This document shows positions 1 to 6,182 of a stretch of DNA of 6,182 nt, piece by piece. The DNA lies in NCBI GenBank assembly GCA_030427765.1, contig JAUICS010000091.1:1-6182 (forward strand), in the 5' to 3' direction. Source of the stretch: Alphaproteobacteria bacterium (GTDB lineage: Bacteria; Pseudomonadota; Alphaproteobacteria; Micavibrionales; Micavibrionaceae). A program made the position numbers and the translations under genes. The notes below the pieces were generated by a model, which worked only from the letters and a program-made list of their open reading frames with translations, had not been told where the DNA came from and ran no database searches. How positions within the stretch are numbered: the first letter of the stretch is position 1; every line of letters starts with the position of its first letter.

Positions 1-12
1 CTGAGAATTTAG

Positions 13-44
13 AATTAAGGAAGGTCGATTGCCCTTCCTTAATT
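13..44. terminator. Perfect 12-bp inverted repeat, probable terminator of an upstream gene
   Basis: The arms AATTAAGGAAGG (13-24) and CCTTCCTTAATT (33-44) are exact reverse complements separated by an 8-base loop. The 3' arm ends in TTAATT and runs into TGTAT, so there is a modest U-rich end rather than a classical long T run. Because the arms are symmetric, the hairpin could act on either strand. A TAG at 10-12 lies just before the hairpin and could be the stop codon of a gene lying mostly outside the window, but too little is visible to call that gene. A protein-binding palindrome is the main alternative. Confidence 0.55.
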
Positions 45-222
45 GTATAGGACTTAATTTCAATAATGTCTCTATGAAATAAATATATATTAATTTGTGT
101 ATTTGCAAATTTTTGGTAATGTTTTTGTGTGTTTCTTTGAAACAATTCCGATTTAATGCACTGCGACAATAATCTCTTTTGATTTCACATCTCTCACATC
201 GTAAACTCCTTCCCAGAATATT
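45..222. other. AT-rich non-coding leader upstream of the PLP enzyme gene
   Basis: No convincing open reading frame or RNA gene is visible in these 178 bases. The stretch is much richer in A and T than the coding regions, especially at 50-160. It contains a 10-bp perfect palindrome ATTTGCAAAT at 101-110. The best promoter pairing I find by eye near the gene is TTGATT (179-184), 17 bases, TAAACT (202-207), but it matches consensus at only four of six positions in each box. TTGAAA (137-142) has no good -10 partner. The region probably holds the promoter of the downstream gene, but I cannot place it confidently. I did not recognise a SAM riboswitch or a LiuR-like site. Confidence 0.5.
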
Positions 223-224
223 AT

Positions 225-229
225 GGGAG
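225..229 (+). promoter_or_regulatory. Ribosome binding site GGGAG that sets the start of the PLP enzyme gene
   Basis: GGGAG ends 8 bases before the ATG at 238, which is ideal spacing. An earlier in-frame ATG at 223 overlaps this motif and has no purine-rich site before it, so 238 is the better start. The motif can pair with upstream TCCCA (211-215) in a short hairpin, or alternatively with ACTCC (205-209). Confidence 0.7.
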
Positions 230-237
230 TAATACGA

Positions 238-1569
238 ATGGACGATGATAAAACTAAGAAAATGACATCTTACAAAAAGACAACGATTAATAATCATCCG
301 CTTAAACCGGAAAGTATGATGATGTCATACGGGTATAACCCGAAATTTTCCGAAGGGTCTGTGAAGCCGCCCGTATTTCTGACATCCACATTCGTATTTG
401 ACTCTGCCGAGGATGGCGAAGAATTTTTCCATGTGACATCGGGGCGCAAGCCGCGGGCATCGACGGATGATCTCGGCGGTCTTATCTACTCCCGGTTCAA
501 TCACCCGAATGTTGAAATTGTCGAGGACCGTATTGCCGTCTTGGAAGGGGCCGAAAGCTGCGTTGCGTTTGCCAGCGGTATGGGGGCGATATCAACGGTA
601 TTGCTGTCCTTGCTTCGTCCGGGCGATAATATTGTTTACAGCTCCCCACTTTATGGCGGGACCGAGGTTCTGATCCGTAAAATGATGCCGGAATTCGGTG
701 TCAAAACGCATTGCTTTACGGATGGTCTGGATGGCGATGGTATGCTTGAGGCCATGCGTGCAGCGGCAAAAGATGGTCCGCTGAAATTGGTGTTTATTGA
801 AACACCTGCAAACCCGACAAATGCCATGGTTGATTTTGAGGCGTTACTGGACGCCGTTGATACAATTGAAAAGGAAACTGGCCATCGTCCGGTGACGGCA
901 TGTGATAACACAATGCTTGGACCTCAATTCCAGAGGGCTGTGCCGCAGGGGATCGACCTTTCCGTATACTCGGTTACGAAATATTTGGGCGGGCATAGTG
1001 ACCTTGTCGCCGGCGCGGTGTGCGGAAGTTACGATAGTTTAGGGCCAATTCGTAGCTTGCGTGGCGCAATGGGCTTTAACCTTGATCCGCATACAAGCTG
1101 GATGATTTCCCGTTCCCTCGAAACCGTAACGATCCGCATGGAGCGTGCGGCGGATAGCGGTCGGAAAGTGGCCGCATGGATTGATGAAAATCCGTATATT
1201 AAGGCAAAGCTTCATCACCCTGAATATAAAACACATGGAAATTATCAGGACGTTTATAAACGCCAGTGCACTGGGCCTGGTTCTACGTTCTCATTCGTTG
1301 TCGATGCACCGAAAACAGATGTGTTCAAGTTTATTAATGCTCTGCAATTGTTTAAATCCGCCGTATCACTTGGCGGCTCAGAAAGCCTGATTTGTCATCC
1401 TGCCAGCACGACACATTCCGGTGTGCCTGATGATGCCCGCGCCGCAGTGGGGGTGACCGATGGACTGGTAAGGCTCTCCATTGGTCTGGAGCATCCGGAT
1501 GATCTAATTGCCGATCTGGATCAGGCATTCCGTCATGCATTCGGGGCAAGCCAAAAAGATGCGGCATAG
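238..1569 (+). CDS. Cystathionine gamma-synthase / methionine gamma-lyase family PLP enzyme
   Basis: A 443-residue cytosolic enzyme of the Cys/Met metabolism PLP family (fold type I), whose members carry out gamma- or beta-elimination or replacement on sulfur amino acids. Visible hallmarks in order are: Tyr84 and Arg86 in YSRFNHP, which in the family bind the PLP phosphate of the neighbouring subunit; SGMGAI at 113-118, the phosphate loop; Tyr139 in PLYGGT, which stacks on the cofactor; Asp223 in ACDNT, which pairs with the pyridine nitrogen; Lys248 in SVTKYLGGHSD, the Schiff-base lysine; and Arg412 in VRLSIGLE, which binds the substrate carboxylate. The residue matching the reactive Cys of classical methionine gamma-lyase (LYGCT) is Gly141, which argues against a standard lyase. 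The N-terminal region is long for the family, with an extra segment at about 60-80. The start at 238 is chosen for its GGGAG site; ATG 223 (five residues longer) and ATG 262 are alternatives. The gene stands 69 bases before liuB on the same strand. Family membership is secure; the reaction (synthase, lyase or O-acyl-homoserine sulfhydrylase) is not. Confidence 0.9.
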   Translation: MDDDKTKKMTSYKKTTINNHPLKPESMMMSYGYNPKFSEGSVKPPVFLTSTFVFDSAEDGEEFFHVTSGRKPRASTDDLGGLIYSRFNHPNVEIVEDRIAVLEGAESCVAFASGMGAISTVLLSLLRPGDNIVYSSPLYGGTEVLIRKMMPEFGVKTHCFTDGLDGDGMLEAMRAAAKDGPLKLVFIETPANPTNAMVDFEALLDAVDTIEKETGHRPVTACDNTMLGPQFQRAVPQGIDLSVYSVTKYLGGHSDLVAGAVCGSYDSLGPIRSLRGAMGFNLDPHTSWMISRSLETVTIRMERAADSGRKVAAWIDENPYIKAKLHHPEYKTHGNYQDVYKRQCTGPGSTFSFVVDAPKTDVFKFINALQLFKSAVSLGGSESLICHPASTTHSGVPDDARAAVGVTDGLVRLSIGLEHPDDLIADLDQAFRHAFGASQKDAA

Positions 1570-1573
1570 TCGA

Positions 1574-1603
1574 TTGCCAAATCACTATATTGCAGACCAT
1601 AAT
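1574..1603 (+). promoter_or_regulatory. Candidate sigma70 promoter in front of liuB
   Basis: TTGCCA (1574-1579) and CATAAT (1598-1603) each match the -35 and -10 consensus at five of six positions and are 18 bases apart. Transcription would start near 1610, giving a leader of about 30 bases before the liuB start. This would let the leucine genes be transcribed independently of the PLP enzyme gene. There is no obvious terminator between the two genes, so read-through is also possible. The call rests on sequence match only. Confidence 0.45.
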
Positions 1604-1610
1604 ATTGCAG
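1587..1610 (+). repeat. Two direct copies of ATATTGCAG within the liuB promoter region
   Basis: ATATTGCAG occurs exactly at 1587-1595 and 1602-1610, a period of 15 bases. The core ATTGC also occurs at 1573-1577, giving three copies at 16- and 15-base intervals. The first 9-mer sits in the promoter spacer and the second overlaps the -10 box and the expected start point, positions where a regulator could act. The repeats are direct rather than inverted, which is less usual for a dimeric regulator, and chance is not excluded. Confidence 0.4.
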
Positions 1611-1626
1611 GGAAAATTTAACAGTT

Positions 1627-1630
1627 AAGG
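1627..1630 (+). promoter_or_regulatory. Ribosome binding site AAGG that favours the ATG start of liuB
   Basis: AAGG lies 8 bases before the ATG at 1639. The in-frame GTG at 1630 overlaps the last G of this site and would lack one of its own, so the ATG is the likelier start. Confidence 0.65.
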
Positions 1631-1638
1631 TGCGTCGT

Positions 1639-3243
1639 ATGCAGTTGCAACCAAGTGTCGAATTAGGAAGTCCGTCATTCAAGGCGAATAAGGATGCGAT
1701 GGATGCATTGGTTGCCGATCTAAAAGATAAAATTGCGTTGATTGAGCAGGGCGGTGGTGAGAAGGCGCGAACCCGCCATACTGATCGTGGTAAACTCCTT
1801 CCCCGTGAGCGGATTGACGCGCTGCTGGATCCCGGATCACCCTTTTTGGAATTCTCACAACTTGCAGCGCATGACGTTTATGATGATGTTGTTCCCGCCG
1901 CCGGAATTATCACCGGTATTGGCCGTGTGGCCGGTCAGGAATGTGTGATTGTTTGTAATGATGCGACGGTGAAGGGCGGAACGTATTACCCCCTAACGGT
2001 AAAGAAGCATTTGCGGGCACAGGAAATTGCCGAAGAAAACAATCTGCCGTGTATCTATCTGGTGGATAGTGGCGGTGCCAATCTACCTAATCAGGATGAA
2101 GTCTTTCCTGACCGTGATCATTTCGGCCGTATCTTTTTTAATCAGGCGAATATGAGCGCGAAGGGTATTGCCCAGATTGCCGTTGTGATGGGGTCGTGCA
2201 CGGCCGGCGGCGCGTATGTTCCGGCGATGAGTGACGAGAGTATTATCGTAAAAGAACAAGGCACAATTTTTTTGGCGGGGCCGCCGCTTGTGAAGGCGGC
2301 AACGGGGGAGGAAGTAACGGCGGAGGACCTTGGTGGCGGTGATGTGCATACCCGTGTATCCGGTGTTGCGGATCATCTGGCGGATAATGACACACATGCG
2401 CTGGAGATTGCACGAAAATGCGTGGCTAATCTGAACCGCACAAAACAATCCGTTGTTCCATTCCAGAAACCGGAGGAACCGCTTTACAATCCGAAAGACA
2501 TTTACGGCGTTATTCCATCTGATTTAAAAACGCCGTTCGATGTAAGGGACATTATTGCGCATATTGTGGACGGTAGCGAATTTGATGAATTTAAAAAACG
2601 TTACGGCACAACACTTGTAACCGGATTTGCCCATATTTACGGTATGCGCGTTGGCATTATTGCCAATAACGGTGTGTTGTTTTCCGAAAGCGCATTAAAG
2701 GGCACGCATTTTATCGAACTGTGTAATCAGCGCGGTATTCCGTTGATCTTTCTACAGAACGTAACGGGTTTTATGGTTGGGCAGAAATATGAAAGCGGCG
2801 GTATTGCCAAGGATGGTGCAAAAATGGTGACGGCCGTGTCCTGTGCCAAGGTGCCGAAAATGACCGTGATTATTGGCGGGTCTTTTGGTGCAGGGAATTA
2901 CGGCATGTGCGGCCGCGCGTTTGACCCGCGTTTTCTGTGGATGTGGCCAAATGCCCGTATCTCCGTCATGGGCGGTGAGCAGGCGGCGGGCGTCATGGCA
3001 ACCGTTGCGCAGATGAAGGCCGAACGTGATAAAAAACAATTAAGCGACAAGGACATTGCATCGATTAAAAAGCCGATACTTGAACAGTATGAGCGTGAGG
3101 GGCATCCGTATTATGCCTCCGCCCGTTTATGGGATGATGGAGTGATCGACCCTGCGGATACGCGGCGCATTTTGGGGCTGGCGTTATCGGCCAGCATGAA
3201 TGCACCAAAAGAAGACACAAAATACGGCGTATTCAGGATGTAA
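1639..3243 (+). CDS. liuB: Methylcrotonyl-CoA carboxylase, carboxyltransferase (beta) subunit
   Basis: This 534-residue subunit moves the carboxyl group from carboxybiotin on LiuD to 3-methylcrotonyl-CoA, giving 3-methylglutaconyl-CoA in leucine breakdown. In the family it forms a large cytosolic complex with the biotin subunit. Length is normal for the family. The N-terminal carboxyltransferase half carries [19 protein letters not shown] (108-126) and [20 protein letters not shown] (144-163), which distinguish this group from propionyl- and acetyl-CoA carboxyltransferases. [16 protein letters not shown] (185-200) and GGGDVH (232-237) follow. The C-terminal half has [20 protein letters not shown] (374-393), [20 protein letters not shown] (413-432) and MGGEQAA (444-450), the oxyanion-type glycine-rich segments. 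A GTG at 1630 would add three residues; the ATG at 1639 has the better ribosome site. The stop codon shares one base with the next ATG. Geranyl-CoA carboxylase beta subunit (AtuC) is the closest alternative; the neighbouring HMG-CoA lyase favours the leucine pathway. Confidence 0.93.
   Translation: MQLQPSVELGSPSFKANKDAMDALVADLKDKIALIEQGGGEKARTRHTDRGKLLPRERIDALLDPGSPFLEFSQLAAHDVYDDVVPAAGIITGIGRVAGQECVIVCNDATVKGGTYYPLTVKKHLRAQEIAEENNLPCIYLVDSGGANLPNQDEVFPDRDHFGRIFFNQANMSAKGIAQIAVVMGSCTAGGAYVPAMSDESIIVKEQGTIFLAGPPLVKAATGEEVTAEDLGGGDVHTRVSGVADHLADNDTHALEIARKCVANLNRTKQSVVPFQKPEEPLYNPKDIYGVIPSDLKTPFDVRDIIAHIVDGSEFDEFKKRYGTTLVTGFAHIYGMRVGIIANNGVLFSESALKGTHFIELCNQRGIPLIFLQNVTGFMVGQKYESGGIAKDGAKMVTAVSCAKVPKMTVIIGGSFGAGNYGMCGRAFDPRFLWMWPNARISVMGGEQAAGVMATVAQMKAERDKKQLSDKDIASIKKPILEQYEREGHPYYASARLWDDGVIDPADTRRILGLALSASMNAPKEDTKYGVFRM
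3235..3238 (+). promoter_or_regulatory. Ribosome binding site AGGA for liuC, inside the end of liuB
   Basis: AGGA lies 4 bases before the ATG at 3243 and 10 bases before the in-frame ATG at 3249. Neither spacing is ideal, so the two possible starts, which differ by two residues (Met-Ile), cannot be separated from sequence alone. Confidence 0.4.
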
Positions 3244-4019
3244 TGATAATGAGTAATTTTGTACTTTTAGATATTCAGGATTCTGTTGCAACGGTGACGC
3301 TGAACCGTCCTGAAATTCATAACGCGTTTAATGATGAGGTTATTGTAAGCCTGTCATCCATTTTTGATGACCTGCGAACACGTGACGACATCACTGTTGT
3401 TATACTAAGGGGGAATGGCAAAAGCTTTTCCGCAGGCGGTGATTTTAACTGGATGCGCAAATCTGTTGAGTATACGGAGGCTGAAAATAAAAACGATGCC
3501 CTTGCCCTTGCCAGAATGCTCAATGAACTCAACACATTACCACAAGTCACAATCGCATGTGTGCATGGCGCGGCGATGGGTGGCGGCGTGGGCCTTATGT
3601 CATGCTGCGATATCGTGATTGCTGATAAGACTACAAAACTGGCGTTATCCGAAGTGAAACTGGGTCTTATTCCCGCAACAATAGGGCCGTATGTGATTGC
3701 GGCGATCGGGGCGCGTCAGGCGCGGCGCTTGTTTGTAACGGGGGAGCGTTTTTCGGCGCAGCGCGGATACGATATGGGGCTTGTGCATGAACTTGCCGAC
3801 GATCAGGCCGATATGGACGCGATTTTGCAAAAACTTCTGGGTGAAATTGCGGCGAACGGAACCCATGCGATGCGGGAAGCAAAACGTTTGTGTCTCGATC
3901 TCGATGGTAGGGGAATTTCTGCGGATGTGATGGATGATACGGCAGACAGAATTGCAAAAATTCGTGTGAAGGAAGAGGCGCAAATCCGCCTGAAAAATTT
4001 TTTGGAAAAGACGGGGTAA
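3243..4019 (+). CDS. liuC: Methylglutaconyl-CoA hydratase (enoyl-CoA hydratase/isomerase family)
   Basis: A 258-residue crotonase-fold protein of normal family length, expected to hydrate 3-methylglutaconyl-CoA to (S)-HMG-CoA. Visible features are VTLNRPEIHNAFN (18-30), the first strand and CoA-binding start; SFSAGGDFNWM (61-71), one half of the oxyanion hole, where the NWM ending is typical of bacterial LiuC/AtuE proteins; AAMGGGVGLMSCCDIVIA (110-127), the second half; and ALSEVKLGLIPATIGPYV (134-151). Of the two glutamates known in mitochondrial enoyl-CoA hydratase, the first is replaced by Gly117 (GGGVGL) and the second is kept as Glu137 (SEVKLG). From memory this pattern is usual for bacterial LiuC, so it supports the assignment. 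The ATG shares its A with the stop of liuB (TAATG), which points to translational coupling; ATG 3249 is an alternative start. The place between the two carboxylase subunit genes matches known liu clusters. A general enoyl-CoA hydratase or the Atu pathway hydratase is the alternative. Confidence 0.87.
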   Translation: MIMSNFVLLDIQDSVATVTLNRPEIHNAFNDEVIVSLSSIFDDLRTRDDITVVILRGNGKSFSAGGDFNWMRKSVEYTEAENKNDALALARMLNELNTLPQVTIACVHGAAMGGGVGLMSCCDIVIADKTTKLALSEVKLGLIPATIGPYVIAAIGARQARRLFVTGERFSAQRGYDMGLVHELADDQADMDAILQKLLGEIAANGTHAMREAKRLCLDLDGRGISADVMDDTADRIAKIRVKEEAQIRLKNFLEKTG

Positions 4020-6043
4020 TGACAGGACCGTTATTTGATAAGATACTGATTGCCAATCGCGGAGAAATTGCCTGCCGCATCATACGCACGTGCCGCCGTT
4101 TGGGCATAAAATGCGTGGCCGTATACTCTGACATAGATGCCAATGCCATGCATGTAAGGTTGGCGGATGAGGCCGTACATATCGGCCCGTCACCATCCGC
4201 GGAAAGTTATCTGAAGGCCGATACGATTATTAAGGCCGCGAAACAAACGGGGGCGCAGGCTATTCACCCCGGCTATGGTTTTCTTTCTGAAAACGCCGCG
4301 TTTGCAAAATCGTGTGCGAAGGCAGGGATTGTTTTTATAGGGCCGTCTGAAAAATCTATTCTGGCAATGGGGCTTAAGGATAAGGCTAAAGCGATTATGG
4401 ATGAAGCCGTTGTGCCGATCGTGCCCGGATACCAGGGCGATAATCAGGACGTAAAATTTTTGCAGGAACAGGCCGATAAAATCGGATATCCGCTTCTGAT
4501 TAAGGCGGTGGCCGGCGGCGGTGGAAAAGGTATGCGTCTTGTGGAGCGGTCAGAGGATTTTGAGGCCGCGCTTGGTAATGCGCAGCGTGAGGGGAAAGCG
4601 TCATTCGGTAATGATCATGTGTTGCTTGAAAAATACATTACGAAGCCGCGCCATATTGAGGTGCAGGTGTTTGGCGATACGAAGGGCAATGTCGTGCACT
4701 TGTTTGAACGCGATTGTTCCTTGCAGCGCCGTCATCAAAAGGTGGTGGAAGAAGCCCCCGCGCCGGGACTGTCCGAAGATATGCGATCGGCAATGGGGGA
4801 TGCGGCGGTGAAAGCGGCGAAGGCGATTGATTATTATGGTGCGGGAACGATTGAATTTATCGTGGATGTCAGCGGCGGTATTCAAAACGCACCGTTTTAT
4901 TTCATGGAAATGAATACGCGTCTGCAGGTAGAGCATCCGGTCACGGAAATGATTACGGGACAGGATTTGGTCGAATGGCAATTGCGTGTTGCGGCGGGTG
5001 AAACATTGCCACTGAATCAAAATGAACTGCATGTAAACGGTCATGCGTTCGAGGTTCGTTTGTATGCGGAGGACCCGGCGCAGAATTTCTTGCCACAAAC
5101 CGGACGCATAACCGTTTTTAACGTAGATAATAAAACCGGCAATATGCGGGTGGATAGCGGGGTTGAGGCAGGTGATCAGGTCAGTGCATTTTATGATCCG
5201 ATGATTGCGAAGTTAATTGCCTATGGTGAAACCCGCGATGATGCCGCGCGTCATATGTCTAAGTTACTCGCGCAAACATATTTATGCGGTTTGAATACCA
5301 ATCAGGAATTTTTATCCAACATTTTTGATCATTCGCGTTTTTTAAGCGGTGATGTTGATACCGGTTTTATCGAAGCCGAGAAAACGCAGCTTATGCCAGA
5401 ACATTATGGCACAGGTTCCGATGCGGAATTCGGATGCTTGGCACTGTATTTATGTTTGGGACTGGATACCGAAAAAGATGGGAAATCCGACCCTTGGGCA
5501 TCGTCCGATAACTGGCGTTTTGGAATGGCGGCGCGACGACAAATTGCCGGACACGCGGGCGGGGCATCGTTCCATTTTACGGCCACGTGTCATGCAAAAA
5601 CGGTGACGTTTGATAATGCCGGTACAGGTATAAGTGCGACACTTGTTTCTTTTGATGACGGTGTTGTGGTCGCAGATGTGAACGGACAAAAAGTGTCTGC
5701 AAAAATCATTCGCCATAAAGATACCGTTTCTATCTTTTGTTCTGGCCGTGTGTGTCATGTCCATTTGCGTTCCGGTGATGCGGGGGATGATGCCGATCAA
5801 ACGGGTGGGCCGATTACTGCGCCGATGCCGGGGCTGGTCGTTCGCGTTATGGTTCAGAGCGGCGATAATGTGACGAAGGATCAGCCGCTACTGATCATCG
5901 AAAGTATGAAAGTCGAAATGACTATTCGTTCAAAATGTAATGGGAAAGTAACCGCCCTGCCAGTTGCGGAAAAGGACCTTGTGAGTGAGGGGACTATCCT
6001 TGTCGATGTCGAAGAAGACGAACAAAAACAGGCAAGCGCATGA
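4019..6043 (+). CDS. liuD: Methylcrotonyl-CoA carboxylase, biotin-containing (alpha) subunit
   Basis: A 674-residue subunit that uses ATP and bicarbonate to carboxylate its own covalently bound biotin and passes the carboxyl group to LiuB. The biotin carboxylase domain fills about 5-450: [15 protein letters not shown] (8-22), the glycine-rich ATP-grasp loop AGGGGKGMR (165-173) with Lys162 before it, [11 protein letters not shown] (231-241) with His239 and Lys241, Glu279, [15 protein letters not shown] (296-310) with Glu297, Asn299, Arg301 and Glu305, and Arg347 in EVRLYAED. All key catalytic residues of the family appear intact. The hairpin between Glu279 and Glu297 is about six residues longer than in E. 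coli AccC. A less conserved linking domain (about 450-595) precedes the biotinyl domain, which starts near APMPG (601-605) and carries the biotinylated lysine Lys631 in ESMKVEM. The usual motif is AMKM, so two flanking positions differ. The start shares one base with the end of liuC, and the stop overlaps the liuE start by four bases. The geranyl-CoA carboxylase alpha subunit is the main alternative. Confidence 0.93.
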   Translation: MTGPLFDKILIANRGEIACRIIRTCRRLGIKCVAVYSDIDANAMHVRLADEAVHIGPSPSAESYLKADTIIKAAKQTGAQAIHPGYGFLSENAAFAKSCAKAGIVFIGPSEKSILAMGLKDKAKAIMDEAVVPIVPGYQGDNQDVKFLQEQADKIGYPLLIKAVAGGGGKGMRLVERSEDFEAALGNAQREGKASFGNDHVLLEKYITKPRHIEVQVFGDTKGNVVHLFERDCSLQRRHQKVVEEAPAPGLSEDMRSAMGDAAVKAAKAIDYYGAGTIEFIVDVSGGIQNAPFYFMEMNTRLQVEHPVTEMITGQDLVEWQLRVAAGETLPLNQNELHVNGHAFEVRLYAEDPAQNFLPQTGRITVFNVDNKTGNMRVDSGVEAGDQVSAFYDPMIAKLIAYGETRDDAARHMSKLLAQTYLCGLNTNQEFLSNIFDHSRFLSGDVDTGFIEAEKTQLMPEHYGTGSDAEFGCLALYLCLGLDTEKDGKSDPWASSDNWRFGMAARRQIAGHAGGASFHFTATCHAKTVTFDNAGTGISATLVSFDDGVVVADVNGQKVSAKIIRHKDTVSIFCSGRVCHVHLRSGDAGDDADQTGGPITAPMPGLVVRVMVQSGDNVTKDQPLLIIESMKVEMTIRSKCNGKVTALPVAEKDLVSEGTILVDVEEDEQKQASA

Positions 6044-6182
6044 CACTTCCTGCAGATGTAAAAATATACGAAGTCGGTCCGCGCGATGGTCTGCAGAATG
6101 AGAAGCAGGACGTTCCGACCGATGTAAAAGTGGAATTGATTAAGAAACTTTCTGAAACGGGGCTTGCGTTTATTGAGGCGAC
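6040..6182 (+). CDS. liuE: Hydroxymethylglutaryl-CoA lyase, 5' part only (cut by window end)
   Basis: The 47 visible codons begin [19 protein letters not shown]. The [12 protein letters not shown] segment (11-22) is the signature of HMG-CoA lyase in the DRE-TIM metallolyase family, with Arg15 as the catalytic arginine and Asp16 as a divalent-metal ligand. The FIEA at the window edge fits the FIEATSF that normally follows. The enzyme cleaves HMG-CoA to acetyl-CoA and acetoacetate, the last step of the leucine pathway. The ATG overlaps the TGA of liuD (ATGA), and an AGG lies 7 bases before it, so translation is probably coupled. About 250 further residues are expected beyond the window. Isopropylmalate-type synthases share the fold but not this exact signature. 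Confidence 0.92.
   Translation, partial: MTLPADVKIYEVGPRDGLQNEKQDVPTDVKVELIKKLSETGLAFIEA

Noticed and set aside
1..12. Possible 3' end of an upstream gene finishing at TAG 10-12.
   Set aside because: Only three sense codons would be visible, so it cannot be supported beyond its position just before the hairpin.
45..222. SAM-type riboswitch or LiuR-like operator upstream of the sulfur amino acid enzyme gene.
   Set aside because: I could not find the conserved core of a SAM riboswitch or the LiuR motif as I remember it. A covariance-model search would be decisive; a significant hit would reverse this rejection.
223..237. Upstream ATG at 223 as start of the PLP enzyme.
   Set aside because: It overlaps the GGGAG ribosome site that serves the ATG at 238 and has no purine-rich site of its own.
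1249..1266. The PLP enzyme contains DVYKRQ, the peptide produced when a Nextera transposon-end adapter is assembled into a gene.
   Set aside because: Here the codons are GAC GTT TAT AAA CGC CAG, which differ from the adapter (GAT GTG TAT AAG AGA CAG) at five of 18 bases. The reading frame also continues normally into the conserved QCTGPGSTFSF segment, so this looks like a genuine coincidence and not contamination.
1630..1638. GTG at 1630 as start of liuB.
   Set aside because: The AAGG site overlaps this codon and is correctly spaced for the ATG at 1639.
3667..4149. 160-codon open frame on the minus strand across the liuC-liuD junction, and similar long antisense frames at 2083-2448 and 4601-5098.
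   Set aside because: Their translations show no recognisable domain and are rich in Arg, His and Pro, as expected from reading real genes backwards; they lie entirely over well-identified genes on the other strand.
1639..6043. Geranyl-CoA carboxylase (atu, acyclic terpene) cluster instead of a leucine cluster.
   Set aside because: The adjoining HMG-CoA lyase and the B-C-D-E order favour leucine breakdown. A Phe/Gly position in the carboxyltransferase active site is known to separate the two, but I could not place it by eye with confidence.

Overview
The window is a compact, single-strand stretch of bacterial metabolic genes, all on the + strand. It reads as most of a leucine-catabolism (liu-type) operon with a PLP-dependent sulfur amino acid enzyme gene in front of it. 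The dense packing, the 1-4 base gene overlaps and the protein families point to a proteobacterium. The form of the PLP enzyme and a longer hairpin in the biotin carboxylase remind me of alphaproteobacterial homologues, but the base composition is only moderate in GC. I hold the class assignment loosely and name no genus.

Layout. Bases 1-222 are AT-rich and non-coding. They open with a perfect 12-bp inverted repeat (13-44) that looks like the terminator of an upstream gene, followed by about 180 bases of leader. A cystathionine gamma-synthase/methionine gamma-lyase family gene follows (238-1569). A 69-base gap (1570-1638) holds a credible sigma70-type promoter and a repeated ATATTGCAG. Then come four tightly joined genes: the methylcrotonyl-CoA carboxylase carboxyltransferase subunit (liuB, 1639-3243), a methylglutaconyl-CoA hydratase of the crotonase family (liuC, 3243-4019), the biotin-containing methylcrotonyl-CoA carboxylase subunit (liuD, 4019-6043), and the first 47 codons of hydroxymethylglutaryl-CoA lyase (liuE, from 6040, cut by the window end).

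How they work together. LiuB and LiuD form the biotin carboxylase that turns 3-methylcrotonyl-CoA into 3-methylglutaconyl-CoA. LiuC hydrates that to HMG-CoA, and LiuE cleaves HMG-CoA to acetyl-CoA and acetoacetate. The isovaleryl-CoA dehydrogenase (liuA) and a liuR-type regulator, which often precede liuB, are not in the window; the PLP enzyme gene occupies that place. Its substrate cannot be read from sequence alone.

I see no mobile element, CRISPR array, tRNA or rRNA, and no sign of a radically new system. The most useful points for follow-up are the unassigned PLP enzyme beside the leucine genes, the promoter and repeat block in the 69-base gap, the non-standard biotin attachment motif (SMKV instead of AMKM), and the absence of one of the two classical crotonase glutamates in LiuC.
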